Assembly: GCA_026418055.1 (NCBI GenBank)
Contig: JAOACB010000005.1
Span: forward strand, 37,601-101,600
DNA from: Fimbriimonadales bacterium
GTDB lineage: Bacteria; Armatimonadota; Fimbriimonadia; Fimbriimonadales; Fimbriimonadaceae
DNA: 64,000 nucleotides
Reading direction: 5' to 3'
Position numbers and translations under genes: made by a program
The notes under the pieces: model-generated
The model's input: only the letters and a program-made list of their open reading frames with translations
What the model was told of the DNA's origin: nothing
Databases searched by the model: none
In this document: piece after piece, positions 8,017-15,261 of the stretch
Layout: each line of letters starts with the position of its first letter
Position numbering within the stretch: position 1 is the first letter of the stretch

Positions 8017-9929
8017 GGACTCGGACTCCTCTCGCTGGCGTCGACGGCGGCCCGCGGACGGATGAGCGCGAGCGACGCCTCGACGGCTGCCTCGACGGAC
8101 AGCCCGCACTCCGCGCGCAGCACGTCCTGCGGTCCGTGCTCGACGAACGCGTCCGGCAGGCTCAGCGCTCGCACGGGACACGACAGACCGGCCTCCGCGA
8201 TCGCCTCGCGAACCCTCTCGCCGAACCCTCCCCAGCCCACGTTCTCCTCGAGCACGACGACGCCCCGCGTGCCGCGGGCCAGACGCAGGATCGCTTCCCG
8301 ATCCATCGGCTTCAAGAACCGCGCGTTCAGAACCGCCGCCTCCAAGCCCTGCTCGCGCAGCCTCTGGGCGGCCCTCCAAGCCACGCCCACCATGCTGCCC
8401 ACCGCGACCAGAGCGACGTCCCGACCGTCGGCCAGCAACTCGGCGCGGCCGAAGGCGATCGGCGCTCGGCGTTCGGGGAGCGAAGGGTCGGCCGAGCCCC
8501 GAGGATAGCGCACCGCCAGCGGCCCCTCGTCGTAGGCCACCGCCAGGCGCACCATCTCCGCCAGCTCGTCGGGATCGCGAGGCGCCATCAGCACCAGGTT
8601 CGGGATCGGCCCCAGGTAGCTCACGTCGAAGGCTCCGTGGTGGGTCGGACCGTCGTCGCCCACCAAGCCGGCTCGGTCCAGGAAGAACCGCACCGGAAGA
8701 CGCTGCAGGCACACGTCGTGCAGCACCTGGTCGAACGCGCGCTGCAGGAACGTCGAGTAGATCGCGCAGAAAGGCTTGAGGCCGCCGGCGGCCATGCCCG
8801 CGGCAAGGGTCACCGCGTGCTGCTCGGCGATGCCCACGTCGTGGTACCGGCCGGGGTGCCGGGCGCCGAAGGCCGTCAGGCCCGTTCCGTCGGGCATCGC
8901 GGCGGTGATGGCCACCACGGCGGGATCCTGCGCGGCGTCGAGCATCGCGTCGGAGAACGCCTGCGTGAAGGTTCGCGGCCCCTTGCTGGACTTCATCTCG
9001 CACGACTCGGGATCGAACGGACCCACGCCGTGCCACTTGCGGGAATCCTCCTCCGCCAGCTCGAAGCCCTTGCCTTTGACCGTGAGCGCGTGCACGAACA
9101 CCGGACCCTTCAGCTCGGCGACGTTGCGGAACACCTCGACCAGAACCGGCAGGTCGTGCCCATCGATCGGGCCGATGTACTCGAACCCCAGCTCCTCGAA
9201 GATGGTGCCGGTGTGCTCGGGCGCGAAGTAGTGCGTCACGCTGTGGCGCAGACCCGAGGCCACACGCGTGACGGGCCCCGGAAGCCGCTGAGCCACGCCC
9301 TTGGCCCTCTGAGCGAGTCCTTGCACCAACGGGCGGCTGCGGAGCCGGGCGAAATACTGCGTGAGCGCGCCGACGTTGGGGGCGATCGACATGCGGTTGT
9401 CGTTCAGAACGACCGTCAGGCTCGTGCCGCTGTCTCCCGCGTGGTTCAGCGCCTCCCAACTCATGCCGCTGCCGATCGACGCGTCGCCCGTCACGGCGGC
9501 CACACGGTGGGTCTCTCCCCGCAGGTCCCGCGCCAGCGCCAGACCCAAAGCCGCCGAGATCGCGGTTCCCGCGTGGCCTGCGCCGAACGCGTCGAACTCG
9601 GACTCCTCGCGGCGCAGGAAACCGCTCAGGCCCTTATGCTTGCGCAGGGTGCCGAAGCGCTCGAGCCTGCCGGTGAGCAGCTTGTGCGGGTACGCCTGGT
9701 GCCCCGTGTCCCACACCACCTGGTCCGGCGGCAAGCGGAAAGCGGAGTAAAGGGCCACCGTCAGCTCGACCGTGCCCAGGTTCGAGCTGAAGTGCCCCCC
9801 GGTGCGGCTGACGTGGTCCACGATCGCGCGTCGCACCTCGCGCGCCACCTCCTGCAGCTCCTTCACCGACAGGCCGTGGAGCTGTTCCGGACGGGCGATC
9901 CTCGACAGATGGGGGTAGACCGGTTCCAT
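8013..9929 (-). CDS. dxs: 1-deoxy-D-xylulose-5-phosphate synthase
   Basis: 638 residues, full length. Thiamine-diphosphate enzyme that joins pyruvate and glyceraldehyde 3-phosphate, the first step of the MEP isoprenoid pathway. Visible features are SRTGGHFSSNLG at the N-terminus, the ThDP motif beginning GDASIGSGMSWEALNHAG and ending NDNRMSI, GIAEQHAVTLAAGMAAGG in the pyrimidine domain, and a transketolase C-terminal domain. The start MEPVYPHL at 9929 is chosen because longer frames run into the divergent response-regulator promoter. ispDF lies elsewhere in the window. The nadA start overlaps its stop. Confidence 0.96.
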   Translation of the reverse strand: MEPVYPHLSRIARPEQLHGLSVKELQEVAREVRRAIVDHVSRTGGHFSSNLGTVELTVALYSAFRLPPDQVVWDTGHQAYPHKLLTGRLERFGTLRKHKGLSGFLRREESEFDAFGAGHAGTAISAALGLALARDLRGETHRVAAVTGDASIGSGMSWEALNHAGDSGTSLTVVLNDNRMSIAPNVGALTQYFARLRSRPLVQGLAQRAKGVAQRLPGPVTRVASGLRHSVTHYFAPEHTGTIFEELGFEYIGPIDGHDLPVLVEVFRNVAELKGPVFVHALTVKGKGFELAEEDSRKWHGVGPFDPESCEMKSSKGPRTFTQAFSDAMLDAAQDPAVVAITAAMPDGTGLTAFGARHPGRYHDVGIAEQHAVTLAAGMAAGGLKPFCAIYSTFLQRAFDQVLHDVCLQRLPVRFFLDRAGLVGDDGPTHHGAFDVSYLGPIPNLVLMAPRDPDELAEMVRLAVAYDEGPLAVRYPRGSADPSLPERRAPIAFGRAELLADGRDVALVAVGSMVGVAWRAAQRLREQGLEAAVLNARFLKPMDREAILRLARGTRGVVVLEENVGWGGFGERVREAIAEAGLSCPVRALSLPDAFVEHGPQDVLRAECGLSVEAAVEASLALIRPRAAVDASERSPSP

Positions 9930-9995
9930 GCTGGCCCTGCGCTGAACGGTATTACGCGCCGGCACCCCCGATTGTGGCAGTTCCATCGGCCCACG

Positions 9996-10025
9996 TTGTC
10001 CGTAGGACGCGGTTCCGAGGATAAT
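9996..10025 (+). promoter_or_regulatory. Promoter of the response-regulator gene
   Basis: TTGTCC (9996-10001), an 18-base spacer, then GATAAT (10020-10025). The ATG at 10024 lies inside the -10 box, so translation more likely starts at 10069 behind GGGGGAG. Confidence 0.5.
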
Positions 10026-10068
10026 GGAGCAGGAGAGCGGACCCAGCCGATGGGCCCGGGGGAGACGG

Positions 10069-10527
10069 ATGCGGCTGGTCGAACAGGAGCCCAAGACCAT
10101 CCTCCTTGTGGAGGACAATCCCGACGACGAGCGCCTGGCGGTGCGCGCCCTGAACCAGTGCCACATGGGGGTCAACCTGGACGTCGCGCGCGACGGGGCC
10201 GAGGCCATCGAGTACTTCTTCGGTCCGAACGGTCTGGTTCATCGGGAGGGGGCGCGCTATCCGATGCTCGTTCTGCTGGACCTGAAGCTCCCCAAGCTGT
10301 CCGGCTTCGACGTTCTCGAGCGGTTGCGCGCGCATCCCGCCACGCGCCGCGTGCCGGTCGTCGTGCTCACGCTCTCGGACGAGGAGCAGGACGTCCGCCG
10401 GGCGTACGAGCTGGGCGCGAACAGCTACGTGCGCAAACCGGTGAACTTCGAACGCTTCGTCGAGCTCGTCAACCAGCTCTTGGTCTACTGGTTCAACGTG
10501 CACACGCACACGAAGCCCGTCCCTTAG
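10069..10527 (+). CDS. Single-domain response regulator (Rcp1-like)
   Basis: 152 residues, only a receiver domain plus a short tail. Acidic pocket ILLVEDNPDDERL, phosphoacceptor Asp in LVLLDLKLPKLSGFDVLERL, conserved Thr in VVVLTLSDEEQD, Lys in YVRKPVNFERF. This layout, with the DLKLPKLSG signature, is that of Rcp1/Cph1-partner regulators that act by protein contact, not DNA binding. The C-terminus has an unusual NVHTHTKPVP tail. No histidine kinase is adjacent, and the hybrid kinase at 33.9-37.9 kb carries its own receivers. Start at 10069 rather than 10024 for the promoter reason given there; the stop overlaps the convergent gene by four bases. Confidence 0.88.
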   Translation: MRLVEQEPKTILLVEDNPDDERLAVRALNQCHMGVNLDVARDGAEAIEYFFGPNGLVHREGARYPMLVLLDLKLPKLSGFDVLERLRAHPATRRVPVVVLTLSDEEQDVRRAYELGANSYVRKPVNFERFVELVNQLLVYWFNVHTHTKPVP

Positions 10528-11405
10528 CGCGGCGCTAGAGCGCGCAGGCAGTCGGCCACGGTCGATCCGGTGCGCACCGGAATCAGCTCCCAGCAGGCCA
10601 CACCCTCCCAGCGAGCGCGGTCCAACCCGCCCGGCGCGGTCTGCAGGGGACAGCTCCTCGCGCCCACCGCGTCGCCCAGCTCCAGCCGCTTGCCGTCGAA
10701 CCGCTCTTGGCACAGACCCAGCAACAACCGCCGTGCGACCGGCTCGAGCTCCTCCGGCACCGCGCCCACCTCCAGCTCCGCCAAGGCGAACTTGCGCATC
10801 CCCAGGGTGTGCATCCAGAGCCCTCCGCCGGACGGCTCGGAGCGCACCGCGACGTGCGCCTCAGCCCTCAGGCGCGGTCCCGCCGCCGGAGCGAGGTCGG
10901 CCGGAAGGAGGTACCGCTCCGCCAACGGATCGGCGACGACGCCGTCCGTCAGGGCGGCCAACCGCGCCGCAAGCGAGCAGACGAACTCGAGCGCCGGCTG
11001 GACCATCGGGTCGTGGCTCAGGAAGCTCAGCTGCAGCACCGTCCAGGCTGCCGAAACCCTCGCCCGAACCTCCTCCGGCAACCGCTGGCCGGCAGGGCTC
11101 CGCAGCACCACGCTCGGGTCGAAGAACGCCTCCTGGGTGCTCAGCACCAGCATCCGCACGGCGGTCCTGCGGTCCGTCGAGATCGCGGCGTAAGACCCTC
11201 TCTCGAGCGGCCGCTGGAGGAAGCCCTTGTCCGTCTGCGGAGCGGAGGGCACCAAAAACCCACGCACCGCGCCGCCCTCTCCCTTCGGACCGAGCACCTC
11301 TCGGGGAGCGGGCAGGACAGCGGTCCCCGCCAGGACCGACAGGTAGTAGTCCGCAGCGATCCCGTACCCCGGCGTCCTCGGCTTGGAGAAGCGGAACGGG
11401 CGCAT
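10524..11405 (-). CDS. DUF4261-like protein, function unknown
   Basis: 293 residues, cytoplasmic, no signal or membrane segment. The second half resembles DUF4261: a hydrophobic helix with Trp (AAWTVLQLSFLSHDP), LAALTDGVVADPLAERYLLP, then WMHTLGMRKFALAELEVG and LELGDAVGA. Family function is not known. ATG 11405 lies five bases after the stop of the TPR gene, so the pair is one transcript and probably one pathway. The assignment is from recalled family pattern, not an alignment. Confidence 0.7.
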   Translation of the reverse strand: MRPFRFSKPRTPGYGIAADYYLSVLAGTAVLPAPREVLGPKGEGGAVRGFLVPSAPQTDKGFLQRPLERGSYAAISTDRRTAVRMLVLSTQEAFFDPSVVLRSPAGQRLPEEVRARVSAAWTVLQLSFLSHDPMVQPALEFVCSLAARLAALTDGVVADPLAERYLLPADLAPAAGPRLRAEAHVAVRSEPSGGGLWMHTLGMRKFALAELEVGAVPEELEPVARRLLLGLCQERFDGKRLELGDAVGARSCPLQTAPGGLDRARWEGVACWELIPVRTGSTVADCLRALAPR

Positions 11406-11410
11406 GGCCC

Positions 11411-13237
11411 TCACCCGTCGATCGGGCGCAGGATCTCCGCGATCTGGGGGTCGCCCTTGGTGGCCTCGCGGATCGACCGGGCGAGCTGGCGGGCCTCCTC
11501 GACGCGCCCGATGCGGTGCGCGGCGAGCGCGAAATTGATGGCCAGCGGCAGAGACTGCGGCATCAGCTGGCGGGCGTAGCCCAAAGCCTGGTAGGCCTCC
11601 TCGTTCCTGCCTTGAGCGGCCAGAGCCGTCGCCAGCTCGCCGTAGGCCGGCTCGCAGGCAGGGTACAGGGCGAGCAGGCGCTTGGCGGCCTCCTCGGCCT
11701 CGGGATGTTGGCCGAGACGGTTGTGCGCCGCCGACAGCAGCGCCCAGAGCTTCCAGTAGTCGGCCAGCCAGTTGCTCAGCGGCTTCAGCAGGCGCACGGC
11801 TTCTTCGAAGCGGCCTTGGTCCATGAGCTGGCGAGCCTTCTCGACCTGGTCGGTGCGGTTGGTCTGCTCCAGCTCGAGGAGCCTTGCCTGCGCCGGAGCC
11901 CTCAGATTGGGGTCCTGCGTCGCCGTGAGGATGTTGCGGAGCACGCCCGGCAGGTCCGCCTCGCGGTCGGCGGAGTCCAAGGCCCGCGCGTACTCGATGA
12001 GCAGCTGCACGTCGGTGGGGTTCTCGTCGAGGCAGTCCTCGTAGAAGTCCAGCGCCCGGTCGACGGCGCCGTCCTCCATCAGCAACGGCGCGTAGTGGCG
12101 CTTGATCACCGCCGGCTCGTCCGCCTCGGCCAGCGCGTCCTCGAGCGTCCGCAGGGCGCCGGCGCGGTCGCCCGCCTGGAGCCGCGCCATGGCCAGCTTG
12201 GCCCGCAGGAGCGCGTTCTGCGGGTCGCGGTCCACCCGCTCCTCCCACAGCGGCGGAACCTCGTGCCCTCGCCCCAGCAGGAACAGCGCCTGCGAGAGGA
12301 AGTCGAGGCTGGGCTTGGGCTCGTCCTCCAAGTCCATGGCCTTGCGGAAGCGGGGCTCGGCGTTGGCCGGCATCCCCTGCTGCAGGAACACGATGCCGAG
12401 CCGAGTGTGGTGCGCCGGCTCGTCGGGCTCGATCGCGATGGCCTTCTCGAACGCCTGCTCCGCTTGGTCGAAGCGGCCGGTGGCCTCGTAGAGCTCGCCG
12501 AGCGCGAACCAGGCGCGCGCGTCGTCCTCGGCCAGCCGGGTCAGCTCCTGGAGCGCCTCCTCCATCTTGGGGACGGGGCCCATGCGGTGCTGGACCAGCA
12601 TCCTCACCAGCTGCACGAGCATCTCGTACGGCGCGAGGAAGTCGGCGTCGGCGCGGACCGACGCCAGCAGCCGCTCGATCGCCTCCTCGAGCGAGTACTC
12701 GCGCACGATGCGTCCCTGCGTCTGCTGCACGTACTGCACCGCGTCGTACCCACGCAGGAAGTCGCGGAACGCCCTCGGATCCTCGGTGCCGATCTCCAGG
12801 TCGGTCTCCTCGGTTTCCTCGCCAACCAGCTCGGCGGCCTTGCGCAGCAGCGCCTCCAGAGCCTGGAACAGCCCGGGGCCCGAAAGCTCGGCTTTGGAGA
12901 ACAGCATCGTCTCCGTGTCGCCGTCCTTACGGTGGAAGCGCGCCTGCAGCTCGAAGCCATCCTCCTCGGAGCCGGAGAGCAGGCCGTCCATCAGCACCTC
13001 CACCTCTCCCTGGCCCATCACCTGGCGCACGATCTCGTCCTCCGGCAGGTTCTCGCCCAAGCTCGCCATCGCGATCCGGCGGCCGCCCTCCTGCTCGATC
13101 TCGACGAACAGGTTGATCATGCCCGCCTCGACTTCGGTGAGCATGCGGAGGTTCTCGCAGACGAAGTTGGCCAGCTGGCGACCGAGCGGGGCTTCGGACT
13201 GCGGGCTGGCGTTGAACGGGAGGGCGGCGAACTTCAT
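11411..13237 (-). CDS. TPR-repeat protein with TolB-N-like domain
   Basis: 608 residues. Residues 1-150 (MKFAALPFNASPQSEAPLGR, then VEVLMDGLLSGSEEDGFELQ) look like the TolB-N-like alpha/beta domain found before TPRs in many signalling proteins. DPRAFRDFLRGYDAVQY marks the junction, and about ten TPR-type helical hairpins follow to the end (ARAWFALGELYEATGRFDQA, AHHTRLGIVFLQQGMPANAE and others). It has no catalytic domain, so it is a scaffold. It is coupled to the DUF4261-like gene. A GGTACACT box ends eight bases before ATG, predicting a leaderless mRNA. Confidence 0.82.
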   Translation of the reverse strand: MKFAALPFNASPQSEAPLGRQLANFVCENLRMLTEVEAGMINLFVEIEQEGGRRIAMASLGENLPEDEIVRQVMGQGEVEVLMDGLLSGSEEDGFELQARFHRKDGDTETMLFSKAELSGPGLFQALEALLRKAAELVGEETEETDLEIGTEDPRAFRDFLRGYDAVQYVQQTQGRIVREYSLEEAIERLLASVRADADFLAPYEMLVQLVRMLVQHRMGPVPKMEEALQELTRLAEDDARAWFALGELYEATGRFDQAEQAFEKAIAIEPDEPAHHTRLGIVFLQQGMPANAEPRFRKAMDLEDEPKPSLDFLSQALFLLGRGHEVPPLWEERVDRDPQNALLRAKLAMARLQAGDRAGALRTLEDALAEADEPAVIKRHYAPLLMEDGAVDRALDFYEDCLDENPTDVQLLIEYARALDSADREADLPGVLRNILTATQDPNLRAPAQARLLELEQTNRTDQVEKARQLMDQGRFEEAVRLLKPLSNWLADYWKLWALLSAAHNRLGQHPEAEEAAKRLLALYPACEPAYGELATALAAQGRNEEAYQALGYARQLMPQSLPLAINFALAAHRIGRVEEARQLARSIREATKGDPQIAEILRPIDG

Positions 13238-13245
13238 GAGGCCCG

Positions 13246-13253
13246 AGTGTACC
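13246..13253 (-). promoter_or_regulatory. Extended -10 GGTACACT, leaderless promoter of the TPR gene
   Basis: On the reverse strand GGTACACT ends eight bases before the ATG at 13237. No ribosome site lies between. Confidence 0.5.
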
Positions 13254-13261
13254 TGCAGGCC

Positions 13262-14278
13262 CTACGCGACCCCGTACCGCGCGCGCACGCCGGGAAGCAG
13301 GTATCCGTCGAACGCCCGGTCCAGGTCGTACTCCGGAGCCCAGCCCCAGTCGGAGCGCGCGGCGGAGTCGTCCGTGTCCTCGGGCCAGCTGTCCAAGATC
13401 GCCTGCCGCTTGACGTCCGGCTCATAGGTCATGCTCCAGGCAGGAAAGGCCGCTCGGACGCGATGCTCCAGCTCCGCGGCCGTCGGCGAGAACGACGCCA
13501 CGTTGTACACCTGCCGGGAGAGCCTCTCCACCGGGGCCGCCGCGAGCCGAACCAGGGCCTGCACCGCGTCCGGCATCGCCATGAAAGGGATGCGCGTGTC
13601 CGGCCTTACGAAGCACGCGTACGGCTGTCCCTGCGCCGCATGGTGCAGCATCTCCGGGGCGAAGTCGCTGGTTCCTCCGGTGGGCACGGTGACGGCGCTG
13701 ATGAGGCCCGGAAAGCGGATCCCTCGGAAATCGACCTTCCCGCGCGGGGTCTCGGCGTCGAGCTGGCGGTAGAACAGCGAGTAGTACCGACCGAGCTGCT
13801 CGCAGTACAGCTTGTTGATGCCGTACATGGTGCGCGGGGCCAAGTGCGCGCCCTCGCCGATCCGACCCTCGGCGCGCTTCGCCTCGAGGCTGGGGAGCCC
13901 GTACACCGCGATCGAGCTGGGATACAGGAAGCGCACCGAACGCCCGAGGCGACGGGCCAGCGAGACCGCGAGCTCCAGCAGGTTCAGGGTTCCGTTCACG
14001 TTCACCTGGTGCGCCAAGGTCGGCTCCCTCTCCGACTTGGTCGACAGCAGCGCCGCAAGGTGGAAGATCTGATCGAAGTCGTGCTCGGCCGCGAGCGTGC
14101 GCAGCAGCGGCACGTCCAGAATGTCGCCGACGACGAAGCGGTGGCAGAGGTCGCGCACGCTTGCGTCGGGAGCGTGCAGGTCCAGCGCGATCACGCGGTG
14201 CCCCCCCCGCTCCGCCATCGCCTGCAGCAGACCGTGACCGATCTCGCCGTTCGCCCCCGTCACCAGCACCGTCGCCAT
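13262..14278 (-). CDS. L-threonine 3-dehydrogenase, SDR (epimerase-like) type
   Basis: 338 residues of extended short-chain dehydrogenase. It has the nucleotide motif TGANGEIGHGL, the catalytic YxxxK within MYGINKLYCEQLGRYY, and Ser-containing FLYPSSIAVYG. The C-terminal part RQAILDSWPEDTDDSAARSD followed by WGW is diagnostic of the SDR threonine dehydrogenase group (TDH2/human-TDH like), as are RFPGLISA and FVRPDTRIPFMAM. It would oxidise threonine to 2-amino-3-ketobutyrate with NAD. The usual partner, glycine C-acetyltransferase (kbl), is not in the window. A GGTAGACT box (14297-14304) and GGGAG precede ATG. A generic epimerase is the fallback. Confidence 0.85.
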   Translation of the reverse strand: MATVLVTGANGEIGHGLLQAMAERGGHRVIALDLHAPDASVRDLCHRFVVGDILDVPLLRTLAAEHDFDQIFHLAALLSTKSEREPTLAHQVNVNGTLNLLELAVSLARRLGRSVRFLYPSSIAVYGLPSLEAKRAEGRIGEGAHLAPRTMYGINKLYCEQLGRYYSLFYRQLDAETPRGKVDFRGIRFPGLISAVTVPTGGTSDFAPEMLHHAAQGQPYACFVRPDTRIPFMAMPDAVQALVRLAAAPVERLSRQVYNVASFSPTAAELEHRVRAAFPAWSMTYEPDVKRQAILDSWPEDTDDSAARSDWGWAPEYDLDRAFDGYLLPGVRARYGVA

Positions 14279-14317
14279 CGCTCCCTCCGGCGCGGCAGTC
14301 TACCACCGGGCTTCGGG

Positions 14318-15187
14318 CTAGCCGGCCAGCATCGGCAAAGGCGGCTGGGGGCCGGCGTGGATCAGCGCCAGGGGCAGCTCCGCCGGCTCGCGCAGGGGGA
14401 ACGCGCCCAGTGCCGCCAGAGCGCGCAACGCCGCGTCGGTCGGATCCCAGCGCACGGCCACCCTGCCGAGGCGGCGGCGCAGGGCCTCGGTCGCGCCCGT
14501 CCAGCCCCCTCCGTGCCCGAGGCGCGCGGCGCCCACCACCGTGGATTCGGCCAGAGCGAAGATCAGCGCGTTGCGCTCCATCGCCGACGGAACCGAGAAC
14601 GGCTGGCCCGGAGCGGCGGCGCTGATCCGGCAGGCCGCGGCGTCTGCGTCCTCCGCGGTCAGACCCCGCGGCAGAATCTCGAGCATCGCTCCTCCAGCGC
14701 CGACCAAACCCTCGGCGAACGCCGCGTCGCAACCCTCCGCCGCCCCGGAGACGCCCACGTACCCCAGGCGCGCCGCCTCCCCGCCCAACTCGCGCAGGAA
14801 GGACTCCGCGGCCTGGGGCGGCCGCCGCGACCCGACGCCGCCGACGAATGCCCCCCGCGGCATCCGGCCGGCCACCCAGAGCGCAGGAGGACACGAGGCT
14901 CCCAGCGCGGCGACCCATCGGGCCGGAAAACCCTCGCACGCCGCGGAGAGAGCGGCTCCGCGCGCCAGCGTCTCCCGGGCCCACGCCCGGAGCCCCGGAT
15001 CCTCCATCAGAGCCGCCTCGGCCGACAGGCCCGCCGACCGCAGCGATCCCACGGGGTCGTCGGGCGCCCTGCGGAGCGCCGCCTCGGCCAAAGGCCACCG
15101 GCGGCGGGGAGGCTCGAACCCCCTCGGGCCGCCCGGGAGGTACAGCGAGACCAAGCCCTCCGAGACGGATTCTTCCCAACGTACCAT
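14318..15187 (-). CDS. Divergent DprA/Smf-like Rossmann (SLOG) protein
   Basis: 289 residues. The centre follows the DprA pattern: VGGVGSRRP, then GYVGVSGAAEGCDAAFAEGL (canonical SGGA-GID-AH), then VPSAMERNALIFALAESTVV (canonical F-RN-IIAGLS), then a Gly-rich GGGWTGATEALRRRLGRVAV. It lacks the His after GID, has no C-terminal winged helix and carries an Ala-rich N-terminal domain. Canonical DprA loads RecA on incoming single-stranded DNA; with key residues replaced, this paralogue may have another nucleotide-binding job. A GGTACAAA box lies eight bases before the chosen ATG; the ATG at 15211 would lie upstream of that box. Confidence 0.7.
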   Translation of the reverse strand: MVRWEESVSEGLVSLYLPGGPRGFEPPRRRWPLAEAALRRAPDDPVGSLRSAGLSAEAALMEDPGLRAWARETLARGAALSAACEGFPARWVAALGASCPPALWVAGRMPRGAFVGGVGSRRPPQAAESFLRELGGEAARLGYVGVSGAAEGCDAAFAEGLVGAGGAMLEILPRGLTAEDADAAACRISAAAPGQPFSVPSAMERNALIFALAESTVVGAARLGHGGGWTGATEALRRRLGRVAVRWDPTDAALRALAALGAFPLREPAELPLALIHAGPQPPLPMLAG

Positions 15188-15195
15188 GCTCTTCG

Positions 15196-15203
15196 TTTGT
15201 ACC
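15196..15203 (-). promoter_or_regulatory. Extended -10 GGTACAAA, leaderless promoter of the DprA-like gene
   Basis: On the reverse strand GGTACAAA ends eight bases before ATG 15187. It is divergent from, and only about 30 bases away from, the mannosidase promoter. Confidence 0.4.
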
Positions 15204-15233
15204 CCGCCCATCCGGCAGCGGAGGCGACCGATC

Positions 15234-15241
15234 GGTAAAAT
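15234..15241 (+). promoter_or_regulatory. Extended -10 GGTAAAAT upstream of the alpha-mannosidase gene
   Basis: GGTAAAAT ends 20 bases before ATG 15262. GGAGGG at 15253-15258 then acts as ribosome site, so this message has a short leader. Confidence 0.5.
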
Positions 15242-15261
15242 GCCTAACCTGCGGAGGGTCC

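Noticed and set aside
10024..10024. ATG 10024 as start of the response regulator
   Set aside because: It lies inside the GATAAT -10 box, whereas ATG 10069 has a good ribosome site. The same logic applies to ATG 22370 and ATG 63546.
10733..15238. A very long open frame on the + strand opposite the DUF4261/TPR/SDR/DprA-like genes
   Set aside because: It is antisense to four well-supported genes, its translation is Arg/Pro/Gln-rich low-complexity, and such frames arise from the GC-rich third positions. The same holds for long antisense frames at 1728-4370, 15244-19452 and 34054-37389.
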